From: Sipunculus nudus
Taxonomy: Eukaryota > Annelida > Sipuncula > Golfingiida > Sipunculidae
Direction of reading: 5' to 3'
DNA length: 64,000 nucleotides
NCBI GenBank assembly: GCA_026874595.1
Contig: CM049313.1
Span: 57,929,159-57,993,158, forward strand
Shown here one piece after another: positions 25,911 to 35,872 of the stretch. The position numbers and the translations under genes were made by a program. Below the pieces are notes generated by a model, which did no database searches, was not told the DNA's origin, and saw only the letters and a program-made list of their open reading frames with translations. The first letter of the stretch is position 1, and each line of letters opens with the position of its first letter.

Positions 25911-27338
25911 TATAGTTTTAGTTGTCTTTACGGTTTAATAGTAGCTAGCATTTATAGCATTTCCACAAATTTGAAAGAGACTTCGCTTTTGGTTGCCCTG
26001 GAGAAAGGTCCCCTGAACACTAAAGTTATAATCTAAAGTTCCATATAGCTGTCATATTGAAGATAATGTAATTAATTTCTTTCCCAGTTAATTCCCTTGT
26101 TCTTAGAATATTTGATATTTAAGCCACATTATTTACATTTTCTCAAGTGAAGAAGGTAACATTGGCTCACCTAATACATACATTAGCGTAATGATTGCAT
26201 GATTAATATGTCAATAAGATTGTGGTAACAGCGGCAGCTTTTATAATTAAAATTTGATTAAGGACCGTGGACGGCGGGCGTTGAGTCACCATATAAGTCC
26301 ACAGAGGTTTCTGTAATTGTGTAATATACATCATGGTACAGTAACTAGTTTAATCGGGTGTTAACATTCTATTCATAAGGTCTGTACTGAATAATCGATT
26401 ATCTGTCCGGGTATATGGAATATTTAAAACGTAATATAAAATAAAAACAAGGTAAATACACTATGATTTTACAACGCCATGCAAATCCACCAGGGGAGCT
26501 GCTATGGCTCTCTGTCACGCCATAAGGCTGTTAGATTGCTCAGAATCCGTCTGTGAGCAGTATATCACAGAAAGGGATAGTCTTAGATACTGAATCACGG
26601 TACAGCATATAGAGCGGCGAGTAAATCGAGTGTCTGATGTGCCACACCCACCAAGTTGTTCGCATTGAACACAGTATAAGGTGAGGTATAGTAGCTTTTA
26701 ATATTTTTGATTTTCAGGTCAAACATATTCCAGATCTCATTGTATTGTCATATAACACATTTGCCTAGGAAAAGTTAATATAAACTTTTCAAAAATGGAG
26801 AAAAAAACTTTTTATCTATTTATTTTTCCACAAAAACATGAATCTGTGTTATTTGTTCAAAAACTATGGTACATTTACGAGTACTGTCAACTCGGCAGTG
26901 ACGTTACACACAATGCTTATCAAATGCTTAGTATTTCTGACACTTCCCAAATTTTTAGGGAAGAATAAAAACATGTATTGCTAGATTTAAGTCATTTCTA
27001 AATTTTGCTTGTAACGTCACACTTTGAACCAACCAATCAGATCAGGGCCAGTCTCTGTTCTGTATGAAATCATTCATTCACATAACATGAACACGTGCTA
27101 TTAGGTTTACCTAACCTAAGATTTCATGGCAGTTATTATTTAAAAACAGCTATTCACCTGTCTTATCTGTAGAATTTATTTGGTTACTGCTTACTCTGTG
27201 GACCTATTAATAAACTCCAGGTAATTCATGGTAAGGAAGGTTCTTTCAATGCTTCCGTGATGGATGTATGACCTTTTTCATCTGCAAACTGATAGTAAAC
27301 TGTAAACATGTCGATAATCATCAGTGATAAGCCCATGA
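25911..27338. other. no gene seen
   Basis: A more complex island at about 26,460-26,680 contains an octamer ATGCAAAT. An inverted pair of CRE-like words, GTGACGTTAC (26,898-26,907) and GTAACGTCAC (27,011-27,020), is separated by about 100 bp. Confidence 0.4.
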
Positions 27339-27571
27339 CTTAAGGTGGATGGTTGCATATGTGCGGAAGTTGATAGATCATTAGTATCAAAATGCCATTT
27401 GCAAAACTCTGATAAGTCTGACTTGCCTGATGTCCGTGTTTGGATTATTTTGACAGGCCCCCCATATGTTATTGTTATCAATATAAAGATATAAACAAAA
27501 CAAACAGCTTGTGTACCATAGGCGTTTTCTGGCCTAGTTTTATAATAGGCTTAAGGGATTATCTTCAGTTC
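27339..27571 (+). repeat. diverged dispersed repeat, copy 2
   Basis: Partner of 5401-5640, same orientation, with the landmark words in the same order and several small indels. The two copies differ at many positions, so the family is old. Confidence 0.7.
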
Positions 27572-28380
27572 ATGGCCATCAGGTATCGGGATTTACCCCT
27601 TTAAGCAGAAATGACAAACCAGATATGGTCCATATGCAACATATAAAATACCGGGGTTCAGTCATTCCTTGCATTACCACCGATCTGGGTTGTAGTACTA
27701 AATTCCGCCACTCTTGATAGTGATAGTTGACAGTTGTGCAAAAAGACGCAAATGTTTCTGTATCCAGAATTTCAACATGGATCATAAGCATATCCTTGCT
27801 TCCATAGAATTGCATTTAAATCCGTATAAAATTTGAAAACAAAATAGACAGAATAAACAAACATATGCAGCGGAGGAAAAATAGCAGTGTTCTGGATTGA
27901 CCGTTTCCTGAGATAATAACTATTCATAAAATTATAGGCACCCAATTTGTAATTCCCATTTGCGATTTGTTCCAGAAGCAATTTGGTTCTGTTCGGAAAG
28001 GAGGAGATAAATAAAAGTCTCAAAATATAATGATTTACCAATTCGTGTACATACAAACAACCTCAGTATGGCAAGATATTGATGCTCAAGCAGTTTTGTC
28101 CCATTCCCGCTTTCCCCTCACTGAAATCTGCCCCTTGGTCAGCCATAATAACTTACGAGAGCTGGTCAGTTTAATCACTCACGGAACGCCTACCGCAAAC
28201 TTGGCTGTCTCTTCATCATCAGTATTGGGCTTGTCCCACATGGGTGACAATAGGCAACCTGGATGTCGCCTCTATCTCCTATCTCGAGTCGCCCAAAGAC
28301 TCGTAGCCACTTACTTGTCGGGATTTTCATAATGTACAAAATTCTCATTTGCATCTCCCACCTAAGATATTTTGTTGGCC
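27572..28380. other. no gene seen
   Basis: Open frames at 28,030-28,332 (+) and 27,772-28,056 (-) show no recognisable domain or splice context. Confidence 0.35.
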
Positions 28381-29090
28381 ACTGCTGGCGATCGTCATAG
28401 TCGTGGCAGGTTCCCGAAAAGCGGGACAGACCCTCGTCTGTTAATGTCTATGAACGCTATTATAGCTATCTGACGTCAAGTTACGGCAAGCTTTTGTTTA
28501 CGGCAACAACTGGCGACATAATCGTCGCGACAAAGGATAATCGCCTACGACAACTACTACACCTACGACAACTTACGACCACACTGGCGACAATCTGCGA
28601 CACCTGAATTTATGCTACCTCCGCACTTTACATGCAACGACGAGCCTTGAACCTGTCGGTGACAACTGAAGACAACTGAGAAGAATTCACGCCATTTAGA
28701 ATGGACTCATTTTCCAATCAAAAGGAGTGAGGGGTAGGTTTTGCATAATTCTGCGTCGTAACTACCATGGCACTACATCAGACTCCATTGCAATCGCTGG
28801 TAAATCAGTGAGTTAGGAAGACATGAAGACTGGGATAGAAGAATGTAAAGAAGAGGTCAAGTGGCTGAAGCCCTGTACCTGAACAGACCTAGGTTGGGCC
28901 AGTTGTGTAAACCTGATAGCTGAGCTCCTGCGTGAAGACGAGGCTGCCTTCAGAAACCTCATCAGGGTCTCTCGTGTGCTTTTTCAGGAGCTTGAGACAA
29001 AGGTTGGCTCTATGTCACCTTGCGACAATCTACGACAGCATTAACAACAACCTATTGTACCTAGCGACAACCTGCAACAGCACCGGATCA
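28381..29090. mobile_element. probable remnant of a PIF/Harbinger DNA transposon
   Basis: The stretch is GC-richer than its neighbours and carries a recurring GGCGACAA / TGCGACA / ACGACAAC motif on both sides (about 28,500-28,700 and 29,025-29,085) of a transposase-like fragment at 28,840-29,043. Repeated subterminal motifs would fit a DNA transposon. I could not define terminal inverted repeats or the 3-bp target duplication of this superfamily, so the boundaries are approximate. Confidence 0.4.
28840..29043 (+). pseudogene. PIF/Harbinger transposase N-terminal fragment, broken
   Basis: Translating in the frame of GCT at 28,919 gives IAELLREDEAAFRN, then a short spacer, then VLFQELETKVG. 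This matches the helix that precedes the catalytic nuclease domain in Harbinger (HARBI1-like) transposases, where a pattern like EL..ED..AFRNF.R....F.EL...V is usual. Upstream in the same frame, WLKP and then LGWA occupy the position of the usual W.KPWL..R...LG. segment, but a TGA stop falls between them near 28,879. The reading closes at a stop near 29,041, far before any catalytic Asp or Glu. The DDE domain and the MYB-like partner protein are absent, so this is a dead fragment of a DNA transposon. Confidence 0.6.
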
Positions 29091-29796
29091 CTTTAAATAG
29101 ATACGTGGTTGTTCGTCAAGAGTCATTAATTGTTTCGGGGGATTTCGTTGATTAATTTTGTTCGCCAATGAAAGTAGGTATATGGTTGATGTGAGGCTGT
29201 TTGTTTGTTTGTTTACAATCTATTTTCAGATTTCTAAGTATCTAAAAAATGCTTTTCAGTTAAAAGTGTTGCAAAAGGATGGACAATGGGCAAAGAAGCA
29301 CTAGCAGATGTATCCAAGGCGATTTTTTTGCCAATTGAACCAAGAAGAAACTTGTAGACATTCATGGCTTGATCACTTATCGTATATATAGGGCAAAGGG
29401 ATCTTTTTAGTTGTTTGTAGGACATTTGTGCGATACCATGTGACGTCATAAAGGGCAAGTCCCCGATTGTTCGAAAATGGCAAATTCGGTAAGAGTTACT
29501 TTTAATTCCAAGAAATCAGAACTCAAAATTCAATAAGTCTTAAAGCAAGTTCTGCCGAATCATAAGGAATTGCCCATTTTTGATAGGTTATCTTCCAACT
29601 CGTATATTGGGGACCTTGGCTTTAATTTGGACTGCCTTAGAGGCTCTGTATTCTGAGCTTTGTAAGAGAAACAGGGACAAGTGTATTCGGATGGTGTATT
29701 TTAATCAGTTGACATGCAATACAGAACACTGGTGTCCTTTACTCGTGACCTTGAACTCTTCACACACTCACCTAAACACGCATAAAATAAAATAAG
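29091..29796. other. no gene seen
   Basis: AT-rich, with short frames only (29,234-29,458 on the minus strand; 29,580-29,795 on the plus strand). None is recognisable. Confidence 0.35.
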
Positions 29797-29935
29797 AATA
29801 TCACAGGCCATATTTCTTGGAGGGGAAGAATATCATAGACCATATTGGGGGGGGGGGGGGCGTTATCATAGACCATATTTCAGGGGCGGGGAGAATATAA
29901 TAGGCCATGTTTCGGGGGGGGGGGAGAGGGAGGGG
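29797..29935. repeat. G-rich minisatellite, 32-bp unit, four copies
   Basis: The word TATCAYAGRCCATATTT (last copy TATAATAGGCCATGTTT) starts at 29,799, 29,831, 29,864 and 29,896, giving units of 32, 33 and 32 bp. Each is followed by a G run of 4 to 14 bases. The longest G runs lie at about 29,847-29,860 and 29,914-29,924. Several closely spaced G tracts make quadruplex formation plausible on the + strand. Confidence 0.8.
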
Positions 29936-32734
29936 TACATGTCCCTCTCAATTTTTAGGGATTGGGAACAAAGTACCCTTCGTGTATTTTCAATAATTTA
30001 GTAAAGAAAACTGAGCAAAAATTTTCTTACAAACAAAATATACTTTCAATAATGTGTGATTTCTAACAGTGAAAAAAATAATGTTCTTACAATGCGGTTG
30101 GATTGTTTGAGTGATGAAAATTTCAGTATTAGACGATTTTTTCCGGCCTGTGAAAACTGAAAGGAAGGGAGTTTTCAAAAGATTCGGAGCAGGTATCCTT
30201 ATTCCTCGGTACTTCTCCGGAGTGTCCACCTCACATTGTCTCAGCAAACAAGGCCCATGAACTATATGATATTCCCTTTACTTCTGTGTCCAAAGCATTC
30301 GTTCGCTACCCTCCGTGGAGAGTGTTCTACCTTTGATAATCCTAACATTAGGTGTAAGCTCAAAACGTCAATCCAATGACTGACTAAAGCCGGCCAAGAT
30401 TATGTTCATCCCTGTTTAACAAACACAGAGTCTCAGCTAAGCTGTCGGCTCCTGTCTTAATACTCCTGCAGATGATAGACTCCAGGAGAGCTTAGCGGCG
30501 GCACGCCCCGAACAAACCCTAATGTCTAAGGTTGGGAGAAGCTTAACTTCAAGGTCGTATTTGGTAAAGCAGACAGTAGATGATTCATATCCAAAGGAGG
30601 ATAAGTACCTTCGTTGTTTAAAGCCATTAAAGTCCATTATTACCTCTTTTGTAACTTTATTCTGTGACACCCTTAGCATTCGGGACTCAGAGATTGTTTT
30701 CATAAAAGTATCGAAAACAGCATTATTATTATTAGCCCTTCAATCTAAAGGAGAGTAATATCTTCATTTGTAACGGTGGCCAGGAGATTATATAATTGAT
30801 TTTCTATCGTTACTTGTTTATACTGATCCAAGAAAGCGTTAAGCTTCTTGTTGTGAACACAGACAGCGATATGAAGTCTTATGTGTTTTGTTTATACAAA
30901 AAGCTCAAACCCAAACATAGATTTTTGATCGTTTAAGTGATTTTTGCCGCTGTCGCCGCAACCAGCTCTGTAATAAACGCTATTGTGCCATGTCACATCG
31001 ACTTTGTCTATCTCTAGCACTCAAACAAAATTCAAAACCAAGCAGTTCATCTGGTAACAGAAACCCTTGATAAAAATACACGTGGAAAAAACGCATGGTT
31101 ACCTTAAATGGGAGTAAGTTTTAAGCTTTTGTATTAGCTAAGCTTTACTTTATTTAATCAATTTAATGGCAACTCTTGGATACCAAACATGAGGGGCTTT
31201 ACGATGGTTTACTATATTATTATTATTATTTTTATTATTATAACTATTAATATTCAATTTCGAAATGCTTTTTGTTATTTTGTTTAATTTTATTTGATTT
31301 ACCAGGAAGCTGCCCGGAAAGGAGTTTTCCAGGATTGCTTGTATGGGTTAAATTTTCCCAGGCTGCACACTGAGAGATGGTTATATAAAATGTTTATTCT
31401 TCTCATACTTCCGTTGTGCATTTTTTGCTGGGGGTTTTTAACATTACCTGTAGATGACACTGTCTATTCAATGAAGCATGATGTTATCAGAAAGTTACAA
31501 TGAAAGACATTACTTCTTATATTGCAGTGGCCCTGTATAGATACGACAAACATCACAAGATGTTACAGTCAATTATGTATTAGATAATGATTTGTAATCT
31601 ATTGCGTAATAAAGGCAAATCTCGGTAGTTATGTCAAGGTTTAAACGCTTAATCTCATGCAAGAACCTTACTGTGGTTTTATTTTTTTTTCACGCTTAGT
31701 GATCCAGCATTATAGGGGCAAGGCCTGAACGTCCTTCATAGGTTCTTTGAAAAGGAATTTAGTGCAATGGTACAAAAGGCACCGCGAGACTTCTGTTTTT
31801 CCCCACAACGCTTCCGGGGCTAACACAATTAGATTCACGCATCGGGCAAATGAACATCTCTCGTCTATCAAGCAGATCTTCATTGCCAGCCTTATCAATT
31901 ATTAAAGTCTGTGGATATTGATTAATGATGGAAATAGCGGGAGGCTTTAGATTGCCTGACCCAAATGGTCTAAAGCGCGCGTTAGTTTCTCAGACCTGAC
32001 AGTTCCTATTGGTGCTCCGCTGGGTATCTTCTTACTTGGAGTTAATTACCGCCAAATATTGGATTTTGTAAATGGCTTTCTTAACGAGAGCATCTATACA
32101 TTCCCCCACATGTTATTGTGATTGGTGCGTTCATCCATTTAGGCGATGTACAAATAATGGTCAGAGTCGAAACCCCCCGGGGATTAGCAAGGTTTGGACA
32201 AGAACAGATGTGGAACAACGATTCAGAGGTGTTTAAGAGTATTGATCAAATTTCTGTGGTATCTATAGACTTTTTTCTTGACAAAATAAAGACGAGAGGG
32301 AGAATGCAGCTACACCGTGGAGAAGACTGTTCGCTTAAAGTATTTTTCATATTGATCACAATTTATTAACACTTAGAGCAAACATTAATGTCGGAGAATG
32401 ATTCATGTCAGATTAATTATAATCACTTATATTTCGTATCATTTGATGCCGATGCAAAATCCAGAAAGTTTTTGGACCATTGGAAAAAATTGATTCCACA
32501 GGAACAGCTATCGTCAGTATGTTTGGATGTAATATTTCGTAATGGCTTTAGCGTTTTCGAACAAGACGTTAGACCTAATACAGCAATAATGTTTTAAAAT
32601 ATTGCCTTCTGTTCCACACAAATAATTTTAAATTTTACAATTCGACTTTTTATGGCTTTATCAACTGAAGTAACGATGAGGAAAACTGCCCAAATAAGTT
32701 TTTAAGCGAATGCATGAGGGGTGTTAATATGTGC
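29936..32734. other. no gene seen
   Basis: Complex, less AT-rich islands lie at about 30,250-30,770 and 31,900-32,130. Overlapping frames in the first (30,437-30,703 minus; 30,522-30,758 plus) are not recognisable. An (ATT)n run lies at 31,215-31,242. Confidence 0.4.
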
Positions 32735-32945
32735 AATGAGAAAAAAATGAGAAAAAAACCCAGAGAAAACAATGAATAATAAGTAAGAAAGGAAAAATGA
32801 TGATGATGAAAATGATGATGAAGATAAAGAGGAAAAAGAACTGAATAGGAAAAGTGGGAATGAAGGGTGTAGAAAATGATATAGAAAGAAAAAAAAGAAG
32901 GAGAGAATCCTAAAGACAATGAACTAAGAGGAAAGAGAGATACAA
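32735..32945. repeat. polypurine tract on the + strand
   Basis: About 210 bp are almost entirely A and G on the + strand, with GATGATGAT trinucleotide repeats near 32,798-32,823. The Phe/Ser/Leu-rich minus-strand frame over it is a by-product. Confidence 0.75.
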
Positions 32946-33739
32946 GTGTTAGTTGAAAAACACGTTTCGTGAATGGTGCATCAGGCATTAATGATCTTTG
33001 AAGATAAAATTTCATGGCAGTTGGCTATCATTGCTCCGTGGTACAGAAGCGTACTGTAAACTGCTTTGGCATTCTTTCTCCATCACCTTTCAACATGCTT
33101 CCGTGCTTTATGTTGCTCAACTTCAAAGAAAACGTACCGCGCTTTTTACGACACCAAATGTAAACAAACTTTGTGAGCGGTGTCGTAAATGTAGATTGGT
33201 AGTCGTTTTACGATATATAGGCGCGATATATACTGATGGCACCTACTATTATGCTGTAATAACTAACATAAACCAGCAAATGGCTTTGGGCATGTCTGAT
33301 ACACACTTTAATGATTACATATTAACCGACCAACCGCAGGCACTTCCCTTGTTACCTGCGCACATATTTATGCAAATAAACGAAATTAATGTATATCATT
33401 TATGTCTAAATTGCAGCTGGTATACTTTATCACATCGGAAGACATATACTCTATGATGTTTGTTTAAATATTTGTTAAAAAGATCACTAACCACATGTAA
33501 TAGATAAGTAAATGGTTTGCATGGGAATATATACATGTGTTAAAGTACCATATTTTCTAAATTTTTCTAAAAATTGTATGGTTTATATCATACTCTCACT
33601 TTATATAGATAAACAACAATAGAACTGTCTAAATGTAAATTGTACGAGACGATCATGTGATGTACATAAACGACTATGTCCATACTGCCCACCCACAGTA
33701 GAACAATAGTCGCGTTCAATTTTAATGGAATTCAATAGT
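32946..33739. other. unique flank of the satellite, no gene recognised
   Basis: The longest frame is 32,998-33,456 (+, 152 codons). It has four Cys in its middle (CERCRKC and one later) but no family match that I know and no splice context. A perfect 11-bp hairpin, TTTACGACACC (33,145-33,155) and GGTGTCGTAAA (33,179-33,189), lies inside it. The 39-bp satellite begins shortly after. Confidence 0.4.
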
Positions 33740-34105
33740 ATAGAAGGTAGACCGATCGTCGTGTGGAAGATGTGAGAGAACATAGACAGACTGATGGCCG
33801 TGTGGAATCGAGACCTATAGGCCTTCGGCCTGTGTTGGTCAGAAAGACTGACCGTCCTGTGGAAGAGAGGAGGGTCATGCCGAAAATCGTGCGGAAGATG
33901 TTGAGAACAAAAGACAGACTGACGGCCGTGTGGAAGAACAGAAGTACAATAGAAAGTCTGGAGGTCATGTGGAAGTTAAGTAGAAGATTAGACAGACTGA
34001 AGGCCATGTGGAAGACAAGAAGAACAATAGATAGAGGGACGGCCGTGCGGAAGGTGAGAAGGACAATAGACAGACTGACGGTCTTGTGGAAGATCAGAAG
34101 GACAA
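33740..34105 (+). repeat. degenerate left edge of the 39-bp satellite
   Basis: The words AGACAGACTGA-GGCC-TGTGGAAGA recur about every 39 bp but with many substitutions and length changes. Unlike the core, these units often carry CpG (GACGGCCGTGTGG). The gradual loss of similarity outward is typical of a satellite edge that no longer takes part in homogenisation. Confidence 0.85.
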
Positions 34106-34108
34106 CTA

Positions 34109-34922
34109 GAGGTTTTATGACGACAAGGGCCTAAATTAGGACCTCGCGAACGGAAGTTCCACCACATCGCAGCCCTGGGGGCAAATTTGATGTAAGATTG
34201 GTTGGAAATTTATTACTACAAATAATAATAATAAAGTTTTTTTTCCAGATAAATCACAGCATTATCTAAAGAGTTATCGCGAAACACTTTTAAGCCATGT
34301 TGAATTAAACAAATGCCTAACATTTGAAAATACTGATCCTCTCCTTGGTGTCAATGTTCTGTCAAATATTAGTAAAAGAAAATCATTGATTATAAGACAG
34401 GTCTTTAATTTGATAAGACTGTAGGCACCAATTGCACCCGTGTATTTGAGAATTAGAACATAGCCTATAGGCTTCAGATATATCTGAAATTCTTCGCTCG
34501 AAACAACATAAGCGAGTGTTCTGTGCCAGCCATATGAGACTTTGGGTCTGTCTTCAATTTTGGTAGTGTTGGACCTCTAACCAAAAACAATCAACCATAT
34601 GAATTTGAGAACGATCGAGTGTAGTATCTTTATGCACCAAACATTTCGCTGAAATTGAGAAAGATAAATCCTATCGTCCTTGAGATATTGCGCAAGAAAA
34701 ATAAAATCACCGATCGTTCTCTGGCAGCCATATTGGAAATAAGCACAGGTCTGTAATTCGACGTTTTTGAGCCCTCACATACACCAATCATCAGTCTGAA
34801 TTTGAAGATCAAATGTATTCTTTTTGAGATAATGGGAGCAAAAGTATGCGTCACTGACGGACGGATAGCCGGACGGTCGGACAATGCTATCCCTATAGGG
34901 CATCGCCTAATCATCACTATTA
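34109..34922. mobile_element. dispersed element inserted in the satellite edge
   Basis: The satellite stops inside one monomer near 34,105 and resumes within the equivalent monomer near 34,925. The ~814 bp between them are unrelated to the satellite. A 5-bp direct repeat AACTA lies on both sides (34,104-34,108 and 34,923-34,927) and may be a target-site duplication. Internal features are a CAGCCATATTGGAAAT block, a GACGGACGG-type block (about 34,855-34,880) and a 10-bp palindrome CCCTATAGGG. I associate these with repeats common in bivalve genomes but cannot name the family. No transposase is visible, so it would be non-autonomous. Confidence 0.5.
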
Positions 34923-34924
34923 AA

Positions 34925-35779
34925 CTAACTGACGGCTGTATGGAAGACGAGAAAGACACTAGATAGATTTATGGCAATGTGGGATATAAGAAGACCAATA
35001 GACAGACTGACGGCCATTTGGATGATAAAAAGAACAATAGACAGACTTGCAGCCATGTGGAAGATAAGAATGACAAAAGACAGACTGGTGGCCATGTGGA
35101 AGACAAGAAAGTCAATAGACAGACTGACGGCCATGTGGAAGGTAAGAAGGATAATAGACAGATTAGCGGCGATGTGGAAGAAAAGGACAATTGACAGATT
35201 AGTGGCGATGTGGAAGAAAAGCACAATAGACAGGCCATGTGGCAGATAAGAAGGACAATATACAGAATGGTGGCGATGTGGAAGAAAAGAAGGACAATAG
35301 GCAGTCTAAAGGTCATGTGAAAGCTAAGAGGAACAATAGACAAACTAAAGGCCACGTTGAAGCCAAGAATGACAATAGACAGACTGACGGCCATATGGAA
35401 GATGTGTAGAACGAATGACAGACATAAAGCCATGTGGAAGCTAAGAAATACAAAAGAAAAAAAAAAGGCTAACGGCCATGTGGAAGATAAATAGGACAAA
35501 GGACAGACTGGAGGCGATGTGGAAGAAAAGAAAAGCAATAGACAGACTGAAGGTCATGTGGAGGATAAAAAGGACAATAGACAAACTAAGGCCAAGTAGA
35601 AACTATGAAGGACAATATGGCCACATGGAAGATAAGCAGATCAATAGACAGACTGATGGCAATGTGGAAGAAAAGAAGGAAAATAGACAGACTGATGGCG
35701 ATGTGGAAGAAAAGGAGGACAATAGACATACTAAAGGTCATGTGAAAGATAAGAGGAACGATAAACAGACTGACTTCCA
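34925..35779 (+). repeat. degenerate 39-bp satellite between insertion and core
   Basis: Units are recognisable throughout but diverged, with some 36-bp variants (about 35,155-35,240). The typical edge unit reads AAGGACAATAG where the core reads GGAACAATAG, and GACGGCC where the core reads GAAGGCC. Divergence falls towards 35,780, where the homogeneous core starts. Open frames here on either strand follow from the period being a multiple of three. Confidence 0.88.
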
Positions 35780-35872
35780 TGTGGAAGATAAGAGGAACAA
35801 TAGACATACTGAAGGCCATGTGCAAGATAAGAGGAACAACAGACAGACTGAAGGCCATGTGCAAGATAAGAG

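Noticed and set aside
32998-33456. A 152-codon + strand frame with several Cys residues
   Set aside because: No recognisable zinc-binding spacing or family, no splice context, AT-rich composition like its surroundings. Kept only as a remark in the flank entry.
33740-34134. A 123-codon Arg-rich + strand frame at the satellite edge
   Set aside because: It is the translation of degenerate 39-bp monomers, not a basic protein gene.
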